In this document: positions 46,434 to 56,160 of the stretch, one piece after another
How the letters are laid out: each line of letters opens with the position of its first letter
How positions within the stretch are numbered: position 1 is the stretch's first letter
DNA from: Bimuria novae-zelandiae CBS 107.79
Lineage: Eukaryota > Ascomycota > Dothideomycetes > Pleosporales > Didymosphaeriaceae
Assembly: GCA_010015655.1 (NCBI GenBank)
Contig: ML976708.1
Location: 225,213-289,212 of the forward strand
Direction: 5' to 3'
Length of the DNA stretch: 64,000 bases
Program-made: the position numbers and the translations under genes
The notes under the pieces: generated by a model
Seen by the model: the letters and a program-made list of their open reading frames with translations, nothing else
Database searches by the model: none
What the model was told of the DNA's origin: nothing

Positions 46434-46668
46434 GTAAGTCATCCTTTCTAGATCTCGCTGCGGGGCGGTGGCAGTATGTGAGGAGCGCGATGCCGAGTGT
46501 GCTTGACTAGCGCCGAGCAACGACTGTTATCTCCAATTACTTGCAAACGCGTGACGCATTAGGCGGCCCTCGCTCTACCATTACTTTCTTACTTTGCTAT
46601 TCCTTAGCCTACTTCGGCCGCGAAAGCTTAGGCGTCTACTTTCCTAGGCTAACATTTTCTTCTTATAG
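46434..46668 (+). other. 5'-leader intron of the PSP1 gene
   Basis: GTAAGT donor at 46434, GGCTAACAT branch site near 46647, and a TTCTTCTTATAG acceptor ending at 46668. All three signals are near consensus. Another donor, CAG|GTGAGT at 46045, with an acceptor near 46142, may mark a first leader intron. Confidence 0.5.
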
Positions 46669-46825
46669 GTAAAACGTCCTGGTCTGCATTAGACAAGGAA
46701 CCTAGCCATACTTGGGAACATCGACCTAGCATCCTTGCTACAAACTATACAAGCGGCCTTTACTTTCGATCGTAGAAGGGCTGTAGGCGTGGATAGAGCA
46801 TATTCATACCACACAAGAGCTCAAG

Positions 46826-46875
46826 GTATGCGGCTTCCTTTCTTTCCTGCCTCTGATGGACTCTAACTTTTCCAG
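46826..46875 (+). other. 5'-leader intron just before the PSP1 start
   Basis: AAG|GTATGC donor, CTCTAAC branch and TTTTCCAG acceptor, 50 bp. The ATG at 46856 lies inside it, so the start is set at 46886. Confidence 0.6.
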
Positions 46876-46885
46876 ACCAATAACA

Positions 46886-49413
46886 ATGTCCGGGAATCCG
46901 TTCAAGACCAGCTTGACTGTCGGCGGCTCGCCGTTTGACAAAACCAAGCTCCAAATGCGACGACCCACCCCCGACAGCGATGTGTTGGCATCCTCGGACG
47001 ATGATCATGAGCAGGTAGCACCGCCACCTACTCGCCCCGCCCCTGCCCCGTTCCCAACGGGCCGCCGTCCATCGTGGATGGCCCAAGATCTCCCAAATCG
47101 GAAGAACTCTTTCGGGATGGTGTCTTCTGTTGGCACCCCGCCTTCCCTCGTGCTGGACGGTCCTCCCCGCGCGACCACTGTGTGGAACACGGGGAGCTTC
47201 ACCGCGTCACCATCCACCAATCGTCTCAAGGAATCCGTTCCGTCCCCGACGACCGCCCAGGCTCCCAGCGACAACCCATTCGGTGCGACGTCTCCGGCCG
47301 AGAACGACAGCTCTGTCAACCTTGTCTTCGGACAACACACGACTCGCAAATCGGTCCGGTCTCAGTCATACAGCGTTGGTCAGGGAGACCACGACACGCA
47401 GACGTCTCGCTTGAGGTCAGCACTTCGACATCGACCCTCCAAGCCGAGCCTGCTTGGTGAGTCGGCCGGCAGTCTCGGGCAGCTCCGTGAGGACGACAAC
47501 GACGAGGTTGATTCCTCGAACGGCTCTCAGCACGGCGTTCTTCTACCTCCTGAGTACCAGCAGGACACCCCCGGCAAGAAGAACAAGTCGGTGACGATCA
47601 TTGCGCCCCCACCGCGCAGGTTTTCACACAGCTTGCGCAGTATGTCACACATTGAGTCTGACGACGGCTCTGACACCATGGGTGAGAGACGTGCCATGCC
47701 TCTTCTCCGACGGTTCAGTGAGCATGTCGGCAGCACTGTCCCTCGCAGTGGAGACCTCGCTACCAACGTCCTTGAGTCTGCTCCAGCCTATGGCGTCTCG
47801 GCTCCGCGCTTCAATGCCGATCCTCTCAACCGTCGTCACTCGATTGCCTACGGAGGCAATATGCCTTCCTTCGCCTACCCGACACTTGACAACACGAAGG
47901 AGGAGGATGAAGAGGCGTCTCCACTCGAGCCTTCCCTGCCTGTACTGCCCGCAGCGCAGCAGGACATCAACTGGAACACCGGAGATTACTTCAGCGGTTT
48001 TGGGCCTGCTGCTCGTACTATTAATGCGTCCGCCATCTCGGCTGCCCACCCTGCGCCCACTATGACCCACCCGCCGCCGCCGAACGCCTACGCCAATCCC
48101 ACTGGGTACGCCCGCGTCGGCCGTCGCATCTACGTTGTCCAGTTCAAGTGCTCCCGCTCCGAGATCTACTATCTGTACGAGAACACGGGCCTCGAGATCC
48201 GTGTTGGCGATCTTGTCATCGTGGAAGGCGATCGGGGACATGATCTTGGCCAGGTCACCCACGCAGATGTGTCCATGGACGAGGCCCGACGCTTCAAGAA
48301 CGAAGCGAACGAGGAACACTTTAGATGGCTGCTTATGTTCTCCCAGTACTCCGTGGCCGGCTCTTCCGCAAAGAATCCCATGCTCGGAGCCCTATACCGC
48401 GCGCACGAAGTACCGAAGACGGGCAACCAACCTCAGCTCTCCGGCATGGGCATCCAACAGGATGCGGAGAACAAGCCACGCATGATCCGCCGCCTCGCAC
48501 AAACTCATGAGATCATGCAGCTTCGCGACAAGGAAGGCGAAGAGGCCCGCGCCAAGCGCATGGCTACCGACAAGGCTAACGATCACAATCTGCCTATGGA
48601 GATCTTAGACGCTGAGTTTCAGTGGGATCACCATAAAATTTCGTTCTTCTACTACGCCGAAGCGTATGTGGACTTCAAGGTGTTAGTGACGGATCTCTTC
48701 AAACATTACAAGATACGCATCTGGATGTCCGCTGTCAATCCAGCCTCTGTCGTCAACCCTGCGGGCATGCAGATCAAGCCGCCTTCTGCCATCGGACCTG
48801 GTGCGATCCTGCCCAACAATGCGTCGAACGCCTCTCTCTCCGTTGGACCCCTTTATGGCAATAACAGCTATCGCTCCAACGCCAATGATCACTATGGTAA
48901 GTACATTGTCTGCGTCCATTGTCCATGTTTCATTTGACTGACCTTCCCTTAGGCAACCGCGGCCATAGCACCAACCCGCAAGGCGCCTATGACAATACGT
49001 ACTACCCGTTCTCCGACCAGATTCCCTCCTACGCCGCTCAGAACCAGTACCCCATGCCGCAGCAATGGGGTCAGCAGTATGCCCCAGCCGGACGGGAGGT
49101 GTACAATCGATACGACTCAAACCACCCGATGAACCGATCCCCCATGAATATGGGCGCTTGGTACCCTCCTACCAGCTATTCGGCATCACCGGCTTTCAAC
49201 GCCGCGTCCAGCTCGTCCGCCTTCCGCGGTGGTTTTCCAGCCCCAATTGCTGCGAACCCGTACGCTCCCTCGAGTGGTCAAGGTGGATATCACGGCTCCG
49301 GATACACTGGGTCTGCTCCGTTCGTTGGATATGATCCTGACATGGTCGCTGCCATGGCGTCGCTGAACATGGGAGGCAATTCTGGCATCGACAAGGGTGC
49401 TTCTTCACAGTAG
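46886..49413 (+). CDS. PSP1: PSP1 C-terminal domain protein
   Basis: Exons 46886-48896 and 48953-49413 (56-bp GTAAGT...TTAG intron, phase 1) give 823 aa starting MSGNPFKTSL. The first ~400 residues are disordered, Ser/Pro-rich and phospho-site-rich. Residues about 415-625 are the PSP1 domain: YVVQFKCSRSEIYYL, GDLVIVEGDRGHDLGQV, and the end MEILDAEFQWDHHKISFFYY with the DFKVLVTDLFKHYKIRIWM strand-helix. Yeast Psp1 was found as a suppressor of DNA polymerase alpha mutants and is linked to mRNP/P-body condensates; the bacterial relative is RicT/YaaT. The C-terminus is Tyr/Asn/Pro/Gly-rich and low complexity. The gene has a long spliced 5' leader. The domain is certain, its role in this fungus is not. 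Confidence 0.88.
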
Positions 49414-49857
49414 GCTGCAATGTCTGCTTCCACTATGGTTTGAAAGGGCTTTCATGGTTTTCTTTCCTTTCTTTCAACATGTCTTTTTTCTTGGGGAATG
49501 TCCCTGAAAAGTATGGTGGGTGATGGATGTGTTTTCAGGTTTCCTCTTCTCTGCCTGCGGATCTGGAAAAGGTAGGCCTTTAAGGCTGGTTTTGATGGTT
49601 TCTGCTCACTCTCTTCTTCAAGGTGAAATGGCAAAAAATCATAGTTCTTAGAAAAATGACTGTTTTGTCACCATTTTGAGACTTTGGTTTGATTTCTGTG
49701 ATGTGTGCTTTGATGAGTGTAGGGTGATGCTCGGCGTGTGTGTGTGTGTGTGCCTTGGTGACTGTGGGGTGATGCTTGGGATGTGTGTGTTGGGTTTTGG
49801 CGCCCTTGTGGATGGACTTGGTGTACGGTACCGTTGTGGTTTTACCTGCGTATTGTC
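49414..49857. other. PSP1 3' flank with TG-rich repeats
   Basis: Contains a (GT)n run near 49736-49752 and two copies of a GTG/GGGGTGATGCT-type sequence 40-odd bases apart (about 49715-49795), leading into the 163-bp repeat array. Confidence 0.5.
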
Positions 49858-51080
49858 TATCCTGGGGTAACATGTAGGGACTTACTTCCACAGCGCCTCT
49901 GCAAAATTTAGGGGGCTTGTACGAATTTGAGACTATGTTTTCCACTGCTAGGTGCCCATTCACTGCCCTCCTGGATGCAGTGGATATATGGTACTGCTGT
50001 AGTTTAGACTGCGTATTGTATATCCTGGGGTAACATATAGGGACTTACTTTTATAACGCTTCTGTACACTCTAAGGAGCACGTACGAATCTTACACTATG
50101 GTCTCCGCTACTAGGTGCTATTTTCACTGCCCTCGTAGATGCACTAAATGCATGATACCACTATAGTTTAACCTACGTATTGTCTATACTGGGGTAACAT
50201 ATGGAGGTTTACTTTCACGACTTTCCGGGGCACGGAGGAATTTCAAGACATGTTCTCCGCCATCCGGTGCTATTATCAACACCTCGTAGATACAGTGGAT
50301 GCACAACGTGGCGACAGTTTAGGGTAGGCATTGTCTATCCTGGGGTAACGCGCAGGAAATTACATCTTTACTACTAAACTAGTATTCCTTACATCCCTAC
50401 TATAGGAGACGTTGTGTAACTGCTGGGTAAATGCATTCACAGGGCATGCCGGCAGTAGTAGATAGAGTATACTGGCCTGTTTTGGCATGTGTATTACGTA
50501 TCCTAGGGTAACACACGGGGGCTTGCGGACAGCTGCTTGTGGGGAAAAAGTAGGAGTTCTAAAGGGGTTGGCATTTGGGGATGAGGTAAGTGGTCGTGTT
50601 TACAAAGGGGGTAGATGGTAGGCGGTGGATAAAGGCGCGATAGATTGACTATTGGAAAGGCTGGTCTAGGGTAATATGGAAGGACTTACGCTCAGAGCGC
50701 TGCTGTTTAGAAGCGGTGGCTTCCGGAATTTTTGTACCAGTAAGTTTGTGTGCAAGTGGTGAGGAGAAGTGTTTATCGGTTGTGTAGATAGTAAGTAATG
50801 TATAGGACTGTTACGAAACGAGTATGGTATAGCTTATCCTGGGGTAACATAGGGGGGGTTGCAAGTAGAACACTAAGGCTAGAAATCGGTTACGTATAGG
50901 GGTCTGATATTGTAGTCATGGCTCTAACTATCAACTTAGTGCGTTCAGGGAATATTCATAGGGGATCTCGATAGTAGACGCTGCATAAAGCCACGTCAGA
51001 TCAGCCTTCGTATAGACAATCCTAGGGTAACACATGCGCAGTTGCAATTATAGCGATACTGCTGATAGATTTCGTTCGAG
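49858..51080. repeat. Array of eight degenerate ~163-bp tandem repeats with GGGTAAC core
   Basis: The core TATCCTGGGGTAACA, or close variants, starts at 49858, 50021, 50185, 50336, 50499, 50662, 50835 and 51018. Spacings are 163, 164, 151, 163, 163, 173 and 183. Around each core the conserved part is about 60 bp (upstream GCGTATTGTC, downstream AGGGACTTACTT), while the other ~100 bp is diverged. The first three copies are most alike. No long open frame runs through the array. It lies between the convergent ends of the PSP1 gene and the Pro-rich frame. Confidence 0.85.
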
Positions 51081-51150
51081 ACATACACACCTCCAAATAA
51101 TTCCTAACTGTCTTCTACACTCTCTATTACATACAGCTCCACATACCAAC

Positions 51151-53430
51151 CTACTCCAACGCTCTCTTCACCATGCACACAATATTAACCCACCCAACCC
51201 TTACACCCCCGCCCCTCATCCCCTCCATCTCTGAAGCCTCTCCATCAACGACTTCCCACTCCGCGAGGTCCTTCTCGCCCTCGCCAGCGCCCACAGTGAC
51301 GAGATCCTCCTCCGAGCCCTCGGACTCTGGGCTCGGCCGTGAAGAGGAGAACGCAACCTCTTCGAATGCCGCGGCCTTGCTTTCAAGGCCATATTCAGGA
51401 CGGGAACTGCGCTCTGGGCCTAGCTCCCCTACTTCAGCTTCGGGTTTCGCTTTCCCTACTTCTGGTTCCGGTTTCGGTTTCGCCGCGGGAGCAGGAGGAG
51501 TAGGCGGGGCGTACAAGTTTAAGTCTTTGCCATCAAGGAATAGCTCAAATTCCTTGATCTTGTTGCCCTCTTCGCGCGCCACAACGCTCCCCTTTGGGCT
51601 GGCCGCTGTGATGTCATGGGGAGCGGAGGGCGGAGATGCGTGTTTCTGCAGACCTGGGGTTTTGGAGCTTCCAGGTTGATGGTTTATGTATGGCAGAGAA
51701 ATGTGAGTCGGATTAATGCGAGAGAAGGTGTGCAAGATGGGTGTGCCTCCTGCGGGGCAGTCGTTAAAGTATTCCGGCCTATCTGTACCTATGGTAGGTG
51801 TGGGTGAAAGAGTACTTTGCGGGCGAGGGGGGATGCTGGGTAGCAAGGCGTTGGGGTGGGGTGTGTCGACGTAGTCATAGGGGAGTGGGCGGTTGGTTAT
51901 GGGTTTCTTTTCATAAGAGAAGGGTTGAGGTTTAGTGGTTGCTCCCGTGAGGCCTGGCCACGGCAGAGGGTAGAGGCAGGGTGGAGTGTGAATAGTCCGC
52001 TTGAGCGTGTTTTGCGGAGCAGATTCGTCAGGTGTGTAGTGGCCCATCTGGCCTAGTGGTATTGAGTTTGAGTACGTAAGAATTTGTTGGGGTTCGGGTT
52101 TCCGCCCAGACATGCAGGGACGATTTGGCTTCTTTACAGGTTGATTGTCCGTGACTTCGGTATTTGTTGTTAGTTTCCCGGGGATAAAGGTTTTGGTAGG
52201 CTTCAGGGATTTCGACGCGGTGTCGTCGATACCCATGATACGTCGTGGTTTGGGTGCGCAGTCGGCGCGTTTGGATTCTTGCATGGGCTGGTCAACTACG
52301 CTGGTCGCAATGCGCATGTTCTGCATACCGCTTGTGATCAGTTGCAGCTTAGTGTTGGCCGTAGCATCTCTCTTCATCTGTTGCAAGGTAGGCAGTGGTG
52401 GCATAGGCCTCGGCGTATCATGTGCAGTGACGCTCTGTCTCCAAACGAAATCATTATTCTCGCCGGATTTGAAACCGGGCGGACACCTAACTGGGTACGG
52501 GCTTTGTGGACCTGTATATTCCAATCCTTTTCTTCCATCGGGATTGTCGAAGCCAGAGAAATGGGCGGGAGCTTTTCTCTCTGGCGAAGGTTCTTGGGCG
52601 GATGTGGCTGGGCGTTCCCACCATTCTGGGACAGGTGGAGGAGTTGGCAGCTTTGCGACGTTACCTCAGAAGTTCTGGAGCACTCTAGATGATTGCATAT
52701 CAAATGAGCAGACCGACGGCTCGTGAGTCTTGATGCGAGGCACCTGGGGAGACATGGCCGCCTTCTTCTTGTCTCCATCGTCCTTTTGTGTCGCGCCTTG
52801 ACTTCGGTATAGACTCGTCGGAGCTTTGCTAGTCGACTCGCTCCCAGGAGCGTATGGCCCGCGCTCAGTGCGAGTGTCTGGGAGGAGGTGCGGAGGTACA
52901 TGACTCGTCGGGTTGCGCACCGCTTCTATGGAAGACAAATTTCTCCAGTATTCTCTATATACGTATGCTTGACGCATGGGACGTATTGACCTCGCTGGGG
53001 GTGGTCGGGGGGTGAACTGGTTGGAGTGACTTCCAGCATCGGTCGACGCTCGCTCCGTACCTACCACACCTATGGTAGGTAGGATAGGTAGGATAGGTAT
53101 GCCTTCCAAATAAGGCAGTTGCGACTCTTGGATGGAGGTAGACCTGGACGTGGGCATGGTCGCAGTTCTAGGAGGCTGAGCTGTGGGCAGATTCGCTATG
53201 ATGCGAGCCCTCAATGCTCTATGATTTTGGCCCTCGCTGTGAGTATTGGCGGAAACACGTGGTGCGGGTTCAGCAGCCTGGAGGGCGGGGAGTAGGACCG
53301 GCGGAGAAGCCGCTCGCCCACCGTTTTCAACAGGCCAAGGACCCGGCAACGTCAAGGGGGCATTTGTGGCAGGCCTGGGGCTAAGTTTTGAGCCGTGAAG
53401 TAGCGACTTGTTAGGAGGGCTGTCCGCCAT
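51151..53430 (-). pseudogene. Pro/Ser-rich protein frame interrupted by one in-frame UGA
   Basis: From the ATG at 53430 the frame runs 254 codons to a TGA at 52666-52668. It continues in the same phase, with the same Pro/Ser-rich character, to a stop at 51151. Read through, it would be about 759 aa. The bases after the TGA code for LPTPPPVPEWWERP, a typical coding style, so the downstream part is not random. Reading TGA as a C-to-T change of CGA (Arg) is the simplest cause. A spliced-out stop was looked for: no donor/acceptor pair of normal strength and size removes the TGA in phase. Readthrough cannot be excluded but the following bases are GGT, not the CTA of known leaky UGA sites. No family is recognised; a short tract of TAGGTAGGA repeats (about 53066-53100) codes for the IPILPILPT part. 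Confidence 0.5.
52666..52668 (-). other. In-frame UGA stop
   Basis: The only stop in about 2.28 kb of otherwise open frame on the minus strand. Context TTC TGA GGT AAC. Confidence 0.75.
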
Positions 53431-53823
53431 GGTGAGCTTGGTCTTGTTCGTGGTTATAGTTGAGGGGTATGAAGAAGAGAGAGCTGTAATTTATCAAAAA
53501 GATTTTGAGAATGGTCATTAGTGCACCTTGAGAAAAGTTTCGAACTAGTTGTGAGATTGTGGTTGTTGAGAGACGCGCCCGGCTTTTTCTGTGATGCGAC
53601 CCCTTTACGCGTCCCATGGATCTAGCCCACACGCTACACCTCAACACCAGAACCTCGTCGAATTATCAACTACCACTACACGGGTGCCTAGGCGCATGTG
53701 CGATGGCTGCCTGGAGAACGGCCGCACGGCTTCTTTGGTGGTCTCTGTCAACCATACGACAACTCTCGTGCATATGGGAACTTCGAGGCGTATGGGAGTG
53801 ATGCGAAGGTCAGCATCCCGAGA
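53431..53823. other. Intergenic, 393 bp
   Basis: Promoter of the Pro-rich frame and 3' flank of the acyl-CoA dehydrogenase gene; both are on the minus strand. Nothing else seen. Confidence 0.45.
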
Positions 53824-55619
53824 TCAGTAGCTACGAGGGAGGCCTAGCGCCTTCTCTCCAATATAGTTCATAATCATCTCCTTTTGAATCGTAAGCATAG
53901 GCTCATGGAGGCTAAAACAGCGATGTCTTACCCGGCTGACTGGCGCGATGCGTGGGACGAACACTTCCCTCAAATAACGCTCCACGTGATACTCTTGGGC
54001 ATATCCCATACCACCATGCGCCAGTACCTAGAACAGTAAGTCTCAAGAGGGGATACATGACTAAATTATGTCGTACCGCTCGTTCGCACGTCGTGAAGGC
54101 TGCTTCGGCAGCCAGGTACTTGGCAGAATTGCACGCGACTCCAACAGAGTGTTGGGTAATTGAGGAGTCTTTTGCGCTGTTGTCGTAGAGGCGCGCAGCA
54201 TGATAGGTCGCCAGCTTTGCAGCTTCGAGGTGCATGTAGGCGGACGCCAGAGGATGCTGAATACCCTGATTCATTCCTATGGGCCGTCCAAACACTTCCC
54301 TCTCACGAGCGTAATTTGTCGCTCGCTTTAGTGCTGCATAACCTATGGTCTGGTTAGGTCGTTGGTGACGATAAAAGAAAAGCTCGAAAAGCTTACCTAT
54401 GCCTATGGCTTCTCCTGCCAGCAAACATCGTTCAGCGTTCATCCCGTGCAGTACCTGTGCTCACTTAGCTAGAAACTCGTAATACATAAGATCTCAACAC
54501 GCACGATTTTGAAGCCTTGACCTTCTTCGCCTATTAGCGTGTCGGCTGGGACGCGGAAATTGTCGAAGAATATCTCGTTGGCGTCTATCGCTCGACCTCC
54601 CATTTTCTTGATGCGCTTTAGCTCCAGGCCAGGAGCTGCTTTATCAAGATCGACGAAGAACAGGGAGAGTCCCTCGGATGGCTTCTTCACTTCCTCCAGA
54701 GGTGTGGTGCGTGCTAGCAGCACCATCTTGGTTGCGACTTGAGCAGAAGATATCCATCTATGTATGTCAATAAAACTTCAGTAAAGCTTTCATCAGGGCT
54801 TGAGAAGAAAGCATCACTGACATTTTTTGGCCAGATATCAAATAGCTATCTCCGTCTTTCTTCGCAAATGTGCGAAGCTTCAATGTTTCAAGACCAGTAT
54901 TAGGCTCCGTCCTACGTTTCGATCAGTACCAGACATGAAAGACGAATAGATAGATCATACACTCCGAAACAGGTCCGAATTTTGCCAGAGATGAGATCGG
55001 GAAGCATGCGCTGCCTCTGCTCTGGTGTCGCAAATTTGGCAACTGGCTACAGAAGTCATTAGATTGCATCCTAGGGCTGCATGTGGCCAATCAGTGATCA
55101 TTACCTGCGTGGCGTAGACATTGGCGTGTATACTTTGTGCACCCGCAATGCCCGCTCCGCTCCTTGTACATTTTAGATATTGGCGGCGATTTGACACTCG
55201 GACCTTCCCACTCAGCGATGGTGTGCAGCATCATTGTCGCTTCTGATATTCCCAATCCTGCCCCTCCGAGCTCTCCTGGCAGCGCTATGCCTATCCATCC
55301 GTCTTTTGCTAAATCGCGGTGGAGCTCATGGGGATATTCTCCCGAATTGTCACGTTCCATCCAATATTCCTGACCACGGTCAATACCATCCATCACAGGT
55401 ATGGAAGCACAGGGTACGGACATCGGGATAGTTGGCACAGATCTTGGACACAGCTTCTCGCACATCCAGCTGCTCTTGCGTGAAGCCGGTCATTTCCATC
55501 AAACGGTGGGACGTAGTGACGGCAAAGCATCTTGCTTGCACGACAGGACTCCATTGCGCTCGCGGGCGGACGGCGCTACTGCTACGAAGACAAGATCGGA
55601 ATAGAACCCTAGAAGCCAT
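53824..55619 (-). CDS. Acyl-CoA dehydrogenase, mitochondrial-type
   Basis: Ten exons: 55619-55422, 55369-55212, 55162-55105, 55046-54961, 54911-54822, 54757-54505, 54454-54397, 54342-54077, 54027-53932, 53880-53824; nine introns of 49-64 bp, all phases agree. The product is 439 aa. The N-terminus (MASRVLFRSCLRSSSAVRPR) resembles a mitochondrial presequence. Recognisable ACAD blocks are GWIGIALPGELGGAGLG, ESGAGIAGAQ, CFGVTEPNTGLETLKLRT, the FAD-binding IWISSAQ, and the C-terminal HGGMGYAQEYHVERYLRE. The enzyme oxidises an acyl-CoA alpha-beta bond, passing electrons through FAD to ETF. The usual YEG catalytic Glu is replaced by RIAPVS; Glu289 in MNAERCLLAGEAIG sits where the base of isovaleryl-/long-chain enzymes lies. 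The last acceptor (AAAAG) is the least certain join. Substrate unknown. Confidence 0.88.
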
Positions 55620-56160
55620 GATATGCCGTTTAAGACTTCGAAGTCGAGTGGTCAGATTGAGGTGGATATGTTCATAAAGCTATGGAGTTGGAAGCGGGAA
55701 TAAGCTGCTAGCATTACCCTCGGTCTTCCAGTGCGGAGGCGATCCCGCAACGCACGAAGTCGTACAACGAGGCTTACATATGAGCACCCGCATAGACAAT
55801 ATAAAGTACTGAGTACTCTGCATGTTGCAGAATCTCGACACGGCCATCGTAATTGCGCATCGATCGCACAATCGGCGCGGATGAGATGGAAGTTCATAAA
55901 ACGTTAGTGGCTTGGCGATGCACGTCCCCTCGCGAGAGATGGTTTGTTTGGGCCCACAGCCGCTCACAACAATAGAGCAGCATCAGTGCCACGAACTTCC
56001 ACATCCTCGCCCGCACCGCGACATTTGCGCAATACAACGCCCTGCTCTTGGTGCGCGATGCTTAGCTAGTATTCTGCGTCTCATTACTTCTTGTTATTGC
56101 AAGTGCCTCGCGACCACAGGCGCGTTCATCCAATAGAAGACGACCACAAGCGACAACACA
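55620..56160. promoter_or_regulatory. Shared divergent promoter, 541 bp
   Basis: Between the starts of the acyl-CoA dehydrogenase (-) and INCENP (+). No individual site assigned. Confidence 0.35.

Noticed and set aside
46856..46858. ATG at 46856 as PSP1 start
   Set aside because: It lies inside a convincing 5'-leader intron (46826-46875) with CTAAC branch and TTTTCCAG acceptor.
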